This document shows, in pieces, positions 21,791 to 28,840 of a DNA stretch of 51,000 nucleotides (positions are counted from its first letter, which is position 1; every line of letters starts with the position of its first letter). Origin of the DNA: Pseudoflavonifractor phocaeensis (GTDB taxonomy: Bacteria > Bacillota > Clostridia > Oscillospirales > Oscillospiraceae). Both the position numbers and the translations under genes were made by a program. The stretch spans positions 1-51,000 of the forward strand of contig NZ_JACJLC010000017.1 of NCBI RefSeq assembly GCF_016901955.1, in the 5' to 3' direction. The notes below the pieces were generated by a model. The model searched no databases. It had not been told where the DNA came from and was given only the letters and a program-made list of their open reading frames with translations.

Positions 21791-23062
21791 TTAGTTTCCC
21801 TTTTCGTGCTGGACAAGCTTGATGTACTCGTCTAGCCGAGCTGCGCTGGCCTGCTTCATCTGTTCTGTGACATGCCCATACACGTCAAGCGTGAACGAGG
21901 CTGTGTGATGTCCAAGGTTACTCTGCACCGTTTTGACATCATCTCTAGCCTGCAATGATGCCACAGCGTAGCTATGCCGAAGATCATGCAACCGAGCATT
22001 CGGCATACCGATCGACGCCACAATGCGCTTGAAATTGTGGTAGACCGTATGGGGGGACAGATGCTCTCCAATGTCGTTGCAGAACACATAGCCTTCATCG
22101 TGCCATAGGGGACCAGCATTGAGTTTAGCTTTTTCCTGTGCTTCCATATGCTGCAACAACAGATTCACCACAAAGGAGGCCACCTTCAGAGTCCGACCCT
22201 TGCCATTTTTTGTAGAGACCAAGCGATAACAGCCGCGCTCTCCAGGGATATTCTGGAGCTGCTTGTTGATGGTGATTGTCCCTTTGTCCAGATCGACGCA
22301 ATCCCACAGCAGTCCGCAGGCCTCTCCCCGACGCATACCTGTAAATAGCATGGTCAGGTACAGGGTCTCGAAGGTATGGCCTCGGATGGCATCCATAAAC
22401 TTGGCAGTCGCATCAGCATCCAAGGGGGTGATCTCCCTCTTCTCTGTCTTGGCCAGGTCACAGGTATCTGCGGGATTTGTACGGATATAGCCAAGCTTTA
22501 CTGCCTGTTGAAGCGCCCTGTGCAGCACACCATGGATATTTTTTACGGTCTTGGCAGACAGCGAAGCAGACACGCAGACGTTCTTCCCGTCTTTCTTCGC
22601 AGAGTTCCCGCTCTTGGTGTGCTTAGGCATTTTTCGGCCAGTCTTTATCAACTGGTTATAGAACCTCTGGATATCCGCCCCAACCAGTTCATCCAGCCTT
22701 TTCCCGCCCAGGGCAGGGCGAATATGGTTTTTGATATGTTGCGCGTAGTTCAGCCGTGTAAGGGGTTTGACAGAATTTAAATAGTCCTTTTCCCATATGT
22801 CAAGCCATTCCCCCACAGTGATCTTTGTCGGCTCGCGGTATTCATGGCGGGCCAATTCAACCAACGCGGCCTGCATCTTTTCCCGGACCTCTTTTTGCGT
22901 TTTTCCTGAGAATGATCTCTGTGTCTGTCTGCCTGTACCCGGATCGAACCCCGTTGTAATACGAGCCTCCCAGTAGGCGTAGACCTTTTCACCCTTCTTG
23001 ACCTGTTTCCTTCGGAGCGAGCCCCCACCTGGGGCACCCCGCTTTGAGCCTTTCTTAGCCAT
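21791..23062 (-). CDS. Tyrosine site-specific integrase
   Basis: This full-length 423-residue integrase has an N-terminal arm-binding region, a SAM-like core-binding domain (about 70-170) and a catalytic domain. The catalytic residues are visible: Arg in TGMRRGEACGLLW, the HxxR of HDLRHSYAV, the second His in LGHHTASFTLDVY and the Tyr nucleophile in DVYGHV. The tRNA-Pro 3' end next to it is the likely target. An excisionase gene precedes it. I did not find a second copy of the tRNA 3' sequence in the window, so the other element end is outside or decayed. Confidence 0.95.
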   Translation of the reverse strand: MAKKGSKRGAPGGGSLRRKQVKKGEKVYAYWEARITTGFDPGTGRQTQRSFSGKTQKEVREKMQAALVELARHEYREPTKITVGEWLDIWEKDYLNSVKPLTRLNYAQHIKNHIRPALGGKRLDELVGADIQRFYNQLIKTGRKMPKHTKSGNSAKKDGKNVCVSASLSAKTVKNIHGVLHRALQQAVKLGYIRTNPADTCDLAKTEKREITPLDADATAKFMDAIRGHTFETLYLTMLFTGMRRGEACGLLWDCVDLDKGTITINKQLQNIPGERGCYRLVSTKNGKGRTLKVASFVVNLLLQHMEAQEKAKLNAGPLWHDEGYVFCNDIGEHLSPHTVYHNFKRIVASIGMPNARLHDLRHSYAVASLQARDDVKTVQSNLGHHTASFTLDVYGHVTEQMKQASAARLDEYIKLVQHEKGN

Positions 23063-23098
23063 GATATCACTTTCTTCCCTACTTTGTTTGGGATAGGC

Positions 23099-23326
23099 TT
23101 AGCCGTTTCCCGGCTCCAAAGCAGTCTCTTCAGCCATCCCGAGGAACTCAAAGATTGCTGCTCGCGGAACCAGAATTTTCTTACCCACCTTGATGCTGCG
23201 CAGGCGCCCGCAACGTACCAGTTCATAGACCTTTCCTGTGCCGAGGCATAATACCTTGGCTACATCAGGCACTCGCAATACTAAAGGCAACCCGTTGGGT
23301 GCTAGCCCGCTTCTATCACTATTCAT
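23099..23326 (-). CDS. Excisionase-like helix-turn-helix protein
   Basis: A 75-residue MerR/Xis-type winged helix contains PLVLRVPDVAKVLCLG then VYELVRCGRLRSIKVG and PRAAIFEFLG. It is the typical companion of element integrases and binds arm sites to direct excision. GGGAGGAG precedes the ATG at 23326. It lies 36 bases upstream of the integrase in the same direction. Confidence 0.85.
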   Translation of the reverse strand: MNSDRSGLAPNGLPLVLRVPDVAKVLCLGTGKVYELVRCGRLRSIKVGKKILVPRAAIFEFLGMAEETALEPGNG

Positions 23327-23429
23327 ATTTACTCCTCCCTGATAATTGTCTGATCGCGCAGATAAAGGTGTTTGTCTAAAAGATTGCCTTTGAATCACCT
23401 CTTTGCGTTGCCAGCACCGTACAGAAAAC

Positions 23430-23634
23430 AAAAAACCGACGGACTATTACCAGTCCGTCGGCAAAAAAGCAAAAAAACCCCTCTCACGGCAAACTGACAA
23501 CAGTATAATCCGTCAGAGCGTCGAACTCTGGGGTTGCTGTACTACCCTAAATAATGTCTCCTAGTTTAGAATAGACAGCACCTGTACCGCTCCGGTTTGA
23601 GGGATAGTGAAGAACCACTCCAAGGCTAAACCGC
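23430..23634 (-). ncRNA. Candidate structured RNA ending in a strong terminator
   Basis: On the minus strand four separate helices can be drawn in about 170 bases. They are 23593-23599 with 23627-23633 (outer pairs GGUUU/AAACC), 23536-23551 with 23565-23579 (an outer 5-bp and an inner 10-bp stem including two G-U pairs), 23514-23518 with 23526-23530, and 23493-23496 with 23501-23504. They are followed by a 10-bp terminator stem at 23436-23461 and TTTTTTG. No protein frame is present. It lies upstream of the excisionase, so it may be a leader or an independent RNA of the element. I match it to no named RNA family. Confidence 0.45.
23436..23461 (-). terminator. Rho-independent terminator upstream of the excisionase
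   Basis: CCGACGGACT / AGTCCGTCGG perfect stem with a six-base loop, followed on the minus strand by TTTTTTGTTTT. There is no protein gene ahead of it, which implies a non-coding transcript. Confidence 0.88.
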
Positions 23635-23994
23635 ATATTCGCTGTTATCACATGAAGCATAGCATAAATGGCTAGAACAAATTCATGAAACGACAATACA
23701 CAGCTTATATCGTTCTTTGCCCATGTGGCTCTTTATATGTGTATAATATAGCAAAAAAATCCCATATTGTAAAGTCTTTTTGTACCATATCATCCATATT
23801 TCCCCGATTTAGTCACGAGAATTTATGCCATCTTCTTTCTTGATACCTATCATCTTTTCCATCCAGGTCACAGTATACCGACCTTATATCCGCCGTAGCT
23901 TGTGTTGGCCGTACTTCGGTTGCCTACTCTTCTGCCTCCCTGACCCAGACAGGTTAGCCTTGGATTTGTATATCTTTTTCCTCTGTATAGATTA
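23635..23994. other. AT-rich stretch without a gene
   Basis: No reading frame with a ribosome site and no recognisable homology. It may hold the promoter of the RNA at 23430-23634 and part of the mobile-element end. Confidence 0.5.
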
Positions 23995-24032
23995 GGGTCC
24001 CAGCTGCCGTTTGTTGCAGCTGGGACCCTTTT
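23995..24032 (+). terminator. Strong hairpin after the SLH gene
   Basis: A 13-bp perfect stem (GGGTCCCAGCTGC / GCAGCTGGGACCC) with TTTT only on the plus-strand side. It may end plus-strand transcripts running towards the SLH operon or, less well, the SLH operon itself. Confidence 0.6.
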
Positions 24033-24075
24033 AACAGGCCGGAGTCCATTTGTAGGTGGAGCGTTCTGTTTGGTC

Positions 24076-25530
24076 TCAGCCTCCGTTTTGCTCGTAGATG
24101 ACGCCGATGCTGTTAGAAGAGTTATCATAGAACGCAAAGACCCCCTGGCTGTTCACACAGGCATTCCAGATATTATAGGGGAAAGAAGATCCATCCATAT
24201 TTTCAATTTCATCCAGCCCAGCGACCACATGGAAGTTGCCCGCGTGGTCAATCTTCATCAAACCGGTCGAAGAGTCCCAGAAGTAAAACCCGTCCGGACC
24301 CGCGGCAATGCTCTGGGCATTGTTGACTGGCGCCCCCTGGGACAGGGTAAGGGCTGATTCCTGCCCTGTCAGGAGATCCCTTGCGGTTGCTGCGGAGTCG
24401 CCCTGGCGGAAGGTGTAAAGCGTATCGCCCAGGATACTGTAATAATAGCCGCTGGTGGGCTCATATGCCCGGGAGGTTGTACGGAGTGCTCCTGTGTTTG
24501 GGTCTAACCTCCAGGTTCCATTCTCCTCGAAAGGGATCAGGATGGAGCCGTCCGACAGAACGTACAGACATCTCGTGTCGGAGATTCGCCCGCCGGTGCG
24601 GCGCAGATCATCCTCGTGCTCAGAGATGCTGTAAACCAGCTCCGGGTTGTAGGGATCGCTGACATCATACAACTCCAGTGGATCGCCCAGGGCTAGATAG
24701 ATGATGTCGTGGGCACTGTCATAGGCCAGGCAGGCGTTTTCCCATGTTCCGCCAAGCTCAATGCCTTCTGCCGAGCTATCCTCCGGATCCAGGAAATAGA
24801 CGCCGATCCCGTCCGTCAGAACCATTTGATTGTCGTTCGTCAGCACCATGGAGCGGAGGCCGCCCATCCCGTCCAGAAGGGTCATCATGCCATAGGGATA
24901 TTGCATAAACGAGCGGTACAGGACCGCGCACGCCGCCGCACGGGACACGCCCTCCCCTGGCCGGAAGGAGCCGTCCGGGTAGCCGGTCACGATTTCATGC
25001 TCCAGGGAATAGGCAACGTAGGGCTTTAGTGCTTCGGTGATATCAGCATAATCCGAGAAGGTGTTTTGGGCCCTGGAAAGATCCGCTGTGCTGACATCAA
25101 CGCCCATTGCCCGTATGATTGCGGTTACCATATCCTCCCGGGTGATAACTTCCTCCGGCCGGAAGGAGGCGCCGTCATAGGGAATATAGGACTGGACCGC
25201 CAGGATATAGTCCTTCGCCCAGTTTGAATCGATGTCGGTCGGGGCTGGCACGGCCTCGGCGTCCGCAGGCTCGATCCCCTGGATTTCCAGCATACAGGCC
25301 AGTACCTTCGCAAATTCATCCCGGCGCATGACCTGATCCGGGCGGAAGGTCCCGTCTGTGTATCCGCTCAGAATGTCGAGCCCGGACATCGCCTCAATAT
25401 ACTCGTAGGCCCAGTTTGTCTCCGTAACATCTGAAAAGGAAGGAGCCGGCACTCCCACAGCACGGCTGGTCGGCGCGGCCAGGAAGGCAAAGAGCAGCAG
25501 CACCGCGCAGAACATCGATCGTTTTTTCAT
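24076..25530 (-). CDS. Exported SLH-domain protein with propeller-like C-terminus
   Basis: The 484-residue protein has a signal peptide (about 1-24), three SLH repeats (about 30-220: SFSDVTETNWAYEYIEAM, then SGYTDGTFRPDQVMRRDEF, and similar) and a roughly 260-residue C-terminal region. That region has repeated short strands (MVLTDGIGVYFLDPE, GDTLYTFRQGDS, GPDGFYFWDSSTG) that suggest a beta-propeller. It should sit on the wall via the SLH module. It is the third gene of an operon after MORN and J-domain genes, 15 bases from the latter. Function unknown. Confidence 0.85.
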   Translation of the reverse strand: MKKRSMFCAVLLLFAFLAAPTSRAVGVPAPSFSDVTETNWAYEYIEAMSGLDILSGYTDGTFRPDQVMRRDEFAKVLACMLEIQGIEPADAEAVPAPTDIDSNWAKDYILAVQSYIPYDGASFRPEEVITREDMVTAIIRAMGVDVSTADLSRAQNTFSDYADITEALKPYVAYSLEHEIVTGYPDGSFRPGEGVSRAAACAVLYRSFMQYPYGMMTLLDGMGGLRSMVLTNDNQMVLTDGIGVYFLDPEDSSAEGIELGGTWENACLAYDSAHDIIYLALGDPLELYDVSDPYNPELVYSISEHEDDLRRTGGRISDTRCLYVLSDGSILIPFEENGTWRLDPNTGALRTTSRAYEPTSGYYYSILGDTLYTFRQGDSAATARDLLTGQESALTLSQGAPVNNAQSIAAGPDGFYFWDSSTGLMKIDHAGNFHVVAGLDEIENMDGSSFPYNIWNACVNSQGVFAFYDNSSNSIGVIYEQNGG

Positions 25531-25545
25531 AGAGATACCCCCAGT

Positions 25546-26352
25546 TTATGTATTTTTTGAATATCCGCCCCAGCCCAGATATAGGATCAGCAGGAGGAGC
25601 AGTCCGACCACGAGATATGGAATTGAAACCGCTGTGCTGTACACCTGCGTGGTGGGGAAAAGCAGCGACGCGACGAACAGAATTGCCCGAAAAAATAGGT
25701 TTTCAAGAGCCACCAAGCCGGCAATCCCCTTCGCCTCATAATAGGCGCTGCCGCCGTCATCAGCCGACCAGATCTGCTTGACCGCTTGCAGAGAGGATAG
25801 GAGAAAGCCGCTGAGGAGTAGGGCGGAGAGAAACAGCATGACCCAGCTTGCTGTGGAAAGCTCCCCATATACGCCGAAAAGGCCTGCGAATACCTCCCAT
25901 ATCACGAGCTGTAAGTCATTGATGCGCACCCAGGGGACAAGAAAATGTGTGATTGCCAAACAAATCGCCGCCGCTGAATACAGCAGATTCATCAGTGTAA
26001 TGCTGCCACATCTTCCGGTCGGCCTGTCCTCGTCTTTCGTGTTGGGCGCGGCATCATCCTGCCGGTGTTCTTCCTGTTGACCTGCGTCAGGCTCCTGGCA
26101 TTTGGCATCTTCCGCTTCTGGCTGTGTCTGCTTCCACAGCAGATCATATTCCGTCCTTTTTTGTTCGTCTCCCAAAATCTCAAAGGCCTCGTTGAGTTGC
26201 TGGGTGATGCGGGTCCCCTCCTGTGGATCACCCTGATAGACATCGGGGTGATACTGCAGGATCATGGCCCGATAGGCATCCTTGATTTCTTTGGCGGATG
26301 CCCCGTACCTGATCCCCAGAACGGCATAGTAGTCTTTCAATGCCTCGCACAC
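25546..26352 (-). CDS. J-domain (DnaJ-like) membrane protein
   Basis: The 268-residue protein opens with a J domain (about 6-75: YYAVLGIRYGASAKEIKDAY, then HPD in ILQYHPDVYQGD). A Glu/Asp/Gln-rich linker follows, then four hydrophobic segments (about 120-265). The HPD motif means it can stimulate an Hsp70 ATPase at the membrane. It is not the general DnaJ: zinc fingers and Gly/Phe region are absent. It lies between a MORN-repeat gene and an SLH surface-protein gene, so a dedicated assembly or export role is possible. Confidence 0.88.
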   Translation of the reverse strand: MCEALKDYYAVLGIRYGASAKEIKDAYRAMILQYHPDVYQGDPQEGTRITQQLNEAFEILGDEQKRTEYDLLWKQTQPEAEDAKCQEPDAGQQEEHRQDDAAPNTKDEDRPTGRCGSITLMNLLYSAAAICLAITHFLVPWVRINDLQLVIWEVFAGLFGVYGELSTASWVMLFLSALLLSGFLLSSLQAVKQIWSADDGGSAYYEAKGIAGLVALENLFFRAILFVASLLFPTTQVYSTAVSIPYLVVGLLLLLILYLGWGGYSKNT

Positions 26353-26382
26353 TCCCCACCCGGGGATGGTAACCGTACAGCC

Positions 26383-26976
26383 TCAGGCATAATCGCCGTT
26401 CTTCCACTTGCCGCTGTACACCACCTGTCCGTTTTCGTCATATAGGGTGCCCCTGCCATGGTACGCATCATTTTTGAATTCCCCCTCATACAGAACTGCC
26501 GTACTCCCGCTCTGGTATTGAACACCTCTGCCGTCCCGCTTATCGTTTTTCATTTCTCCCTCATAAGAGAGCATGCCGGAGCGGTATTGTTTCACCGGAC
26601 CGTTGGCGCTGCCGTCCCGAAATTTTCCCACGGTGACTGTAAAACCGATATCGTCCAACCGCAGACTGTCCGCCCCGCTCATCTGGCTTGCCAGCACCGA
26701 GTAATACAGGCTGCAGGAAAAGCGATTCCCCTGCCCATTTGGGGCTCCGTCTTTGAACTCGCCCTCATAGCACACATAATTAGCAAAGGAATGATAGATT
26801 GTCCGGAGCTCTTCTTCCCCGATTCCCCGGTACGACAGATTGAGCACCACATTTTCGTCCTCCGAGGTCGGTTCTGCAAAGAGCAGGCCATAGCCGTGAT
26901 ACTTTCCCTCACGGAATGTGCCTATGTACAGGATCCGTTCCATTCCGGAAAGACTCCCGGAGGGCGCCGATAACAT
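26383..26976 (-). CDS. MORN-repeat protein
   Basis: About 186-197 residues carry at least five MORN-type units (YIGTFREGKYHGYG, YEGEFKDGAPNGQG, VGKFRDGSANGP, YEGEMKNDKRDGRG, YEGEFKNDAYHGRG), each a beta-hairpin in an extended sheet. There is no signal peptide. The start is uncertain: ATG at 26943 has GGGAG nearby, while ATG at 26976 includes part of a further repeat (DGFGM read just upstream), so the gene may have lost its true 5' end. It is the first gene of the MORN / J-domain / SLH operon. Such proteins often act as scaffolds; partner unknown. Confidence 0.8.
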   Translation of the reverse strand: MLSAPSGSLSGMERILYIGTFREGKYHGYGLLFAEPTSEDENVVLNLSYRGIGEEELRTIYHSFANYVCYEGEFKDGAPNGQGNRFSCSLYYSVLASQMSGADSLRLDDIGFTVTVGKFRDGSANGPVKQYRSGMLSYEGEMKNDKRDGRGVQYQSGSTAVLYEGEFKNDAYHGRGTLYDENGQVVYSGKWKNGDYA

Positions 26977-27150
26977 GCCAAAGCCATCCGGCTCGTTATC
27001 CTTCCTTCATGCTCGTTCCTCCGTTTTCAGATTTCAAAGTGCATATATCATCGTGGCGGCGGTTCCCCACGTTGCCGACGGGCTCCCGTGACGCCCCCGC
27101 TGGGGAGCGTTTCGGCCCGTGCCCGGCGGGCCATCATCAGACGGGTTTTC

Positions 27151-27777
27151 CTATTCCCACTCATATTGGTAGCAGAACACATGCGCTCCGATTGTTCCCC
27201 ACACATCGTCGTTCTCCCCCTCTCTGGAGAAGTAGACCACATCCATGGGAAGCACCGGATCTCCGTACATGGCGGCATCCACCGCCGCGTATTGAGCCTC
27301 CCCCGGCTCCGCTTCCGGAATGGCGGACGCCGTTGAGAACTGCCCCTCCTGGTAGATCACGCCCTTCACGCTCCCCGGGAAGTTGTCCGCGGCCACCCGG
27401 TTCAGGATCACTTCGGCTACGGCTTGCTGTCCCTCTGCCGGTTCACCGCGCGCCTCCAGGTAGATCACCCTTGCGATCAGCTCCCGCTCGTCCTCTGTGA
27501 TCTCCCCATACCTGCTTTGCGGCTCCTCGGCTTCCGCCTGCTGCCCGGCCGTCTCTTCCGGCGCCAGCAGCTGCACCGTTACCGTCCATCCGCTCTCCGC
27601 CTCGATCTCTTTCTCCGCCGAACAGCTGGAGCTGATCAGCAGTATTGTGAGCACCAGGGAGACCAGGCAGGCCGCAGCCAGGGCGGCCTTCAGCCTCGCC
27701 AGCTCTCGCCTCTGCCGCAGCCGCTCCATCCTGGACGGCTGCACCTGCACCTCGATTGTGAAGAACTGCTGCTCCAC
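27151..27777 (-). CDS. SleB-like cell wall hydrolase, membrane anchored
   Basis: The 208-residue protein starts with GTG at 27777 (GGGGAGG upstream). It has a basic N-terminus, a membrane helix (about 30-55) ending in SSSCS, a spacer, and a Hydrolase_2 domain (about 95-208) with LIARVIYLEARGEP, AVAEVILNRV and the C-terminal HVFCYQYE. SleB/CwlJ domains cleave cortex or wall peptidoglycan. It closes a four-gene operon of small unknown genes, which looks more like a mobile or phage-derived cassette than a sporulation locus. Confidence 0.88.
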   Translation of the reverse strand: MEQQFFTIEVQVQPSRMERLRQRRELARLKAALAAACLVSLVLTILLISSSCSAEKEIEAESGWTVTVQLLAPEETAGQQAEAEEPQSRYGEITEDERELIARVIYLEARGEPAEGQQAVAEVILNRVAADNFPGSVKGVIYQEGQFSTASAIPEAEPGEAQYAAVDAAMYGDPVLPMDVVYFSREGENDDVWGTIGAHVFCYQYEWE

Positions 27778-27779
27778 GT

Positions 27780-28007
27780 CTATACCTCCCCGTCCTTGAC
27801 CGAAATGTAATAGCCGCACCCGTTGTGAGAGATGGTCTTTCCGAACCGCATGCTCACCAGCGTCTCCATCAGCCCGTCCGGATCAAACCGCACGTGAGAC
27901 GCCCACCCGGACACCTCCATCAGGCAGCCGAAGGCCTCCGCAATCGTACTGCAACGATAGGTCAGGGGGTAGTTCCTGTTTTCAATGATGATCTCATAGT
28001 GTTTCAT
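27780..28007 (-). CDS. Small protein of unknown function (75 residues)
   Basis: I do not recognise it. GAGGAGG precedes the ATG at 28007. The sequence is soluble, with a central segment CLMEVSGWASHVRFDPDG and a Gly-rich C-terminus. Its stop lies two bases before the SleB-like GTG and its start eleven bases after the upstream gene, so it is in a tight operon. Confidence 0.7.
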   Translation of the reverse strand: MKHYEIIIENRNYPLTYRCSTIAEAFGCLMEVSGWASHVRFDPDGLMETLVSMRFGKTISHNGCGYYISVKDGEV

Positions 28008-28017
28008 GGCGTCCTCC

Positions 28018-28371
28018 TCACTTCTCCGCCCCGGTGTCTCCGTCACGGATCTCCGGCACGGTGAGCACCGTCGCCAGGATGGCCAGCACCTGCACGGTGC
28101 TCACCCCCACGGTTTTTGCGTGCTCCTTCAGCAGCACGGCCAGCCCGTTCAGGGCGGCCGACGCGCTTGACGCCTGGATCTCCCGTCTGAAGGTCTCGCT
28201 GCCCTTCTTCTTCTCCAGGGTGATGATCACTTCAGCGTCCACCGCTTCCTTGATGGCAGCCTCTCTGGCCTTATAGGCCACGCTCCGCCTCTCTGTGCCT
28301 CTCTTGCAGTCGCAGACCTCACCGTGATCCAATGACACCCCGCACTTCTCGCAGGTCCTGAACTTTGCCAT
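28018..28371 (-). CDS. Small protein with N-terminal zinc-ribbon-like Cys set (117 residues)
   Basis: The first 25 residues carry CEKCGVSLDHGEVCDCK, a four-Cys treble-clef or ribbon-like site. The middle is charged and helical, and the last 40 residues contain a hydrophobic stretch (VQVLAILATVLTV). GGAGGAG precedes the ATG at 28371. Family unknown; phage or mobile genes often look like this. Confidence 0.72.
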   Translation of the reverse strand: MAKFRTCEKCGVSLDHGEVCDCKRGTERRSVAYKAREAAIKEAVDAEVIITLEKKKGSETFRREIQASSASAALNGLAVLLKEHAKTVGVSTVQVLAILATVLTVPEIRDGDTGAEK

Positions 28372-28383
28372 AATAGCTCCTCC

Positions 28384-28632
28384 TTACTTTTCCGCCTTCC
28401 GGCGTCCTCTGTTCCGCAGGTTCTTCTGGTATACCTCTTGCCCTTTATCAGGGTCATACTTCGGCCGCTTGTTCTGGTCCAGCTCGCCGGTGTCTCCTCT
28501 CTTCAGCTCGCTGTAAATGGCGGCAGGGGAGAAGCCGAGATCGACCGCAATCTCAACAGCGCCGTCTCCGGCCTCCCAGCGCCTCGCCAGGACCCTCCGA
28601 TCCTGCATGGTCAATGTCCTCTGTTTGCTCAC
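28384..28632 (-). CDS. Small helix-turn-helix protein (82 residues)
   Basis: The GTG start at 28632 follows GAGGTG. The N-terminal 50 residues form a homeodomain-like HTH (MQDRRVLARRWEAGDGAVEI, then DLGFSPAAIYSELKRG) like those of IS30-type transposases and phage regulators. The tail is very basic (RNRGRRKAEK), suited to DNA. No catalytic domain follows. First gene of the four-gene operon. Confidence 0.75.
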   Translation of the reverse strand: MSKQRTLTMQDRRVLARRWEAGDGAVEIAVDLGFSPAAIYSELKRGDTGELDQNKRPKYDPDKGQEVYQKNLRNRGRRKAEK

Positions 28633-28678
28633 GTTCTCACCTCGTTTCCGCCGGACCTGCCCCCGGCAGCAAAAAAAT

Positions 28679-28713
28679 AATGCAGAAAAAGGTCGTTTAA
28701 CCTTTTCTGCATT
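28679..28713 (-). terminator. Hairpin with T tract in the leader of the small operon
   Basis: Arms TGCAGAAAAAGGT / ACCTTTTCTGCA (one mismatch) are followed on the minus strand by TATTTTTTTGC. It lies 46 bases before the first gene (28632), with no minus-strand gene ahead of it, so it fits a leader attenuator or the end of a short RNA. Confidence 0.65.
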
Positions 28714-28840
28714 TAATGTACTATCTCACGGGATGGCTGGAAGGGTCAGCAATACCTTGTGCTCTCAAGCATATTATGGTATTATATCAAAATACGGTAT
28801 TTAATATCGGGAATTTTGGTATAAGGAGAGATGTGGGATT

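Noticed and set aside
23868..24137. 89-residue minus-strand frame after the SLH gene
   Set aside because: It crosses a strong hairpin and overlaps the end of the SLH gene; no ribosome site.
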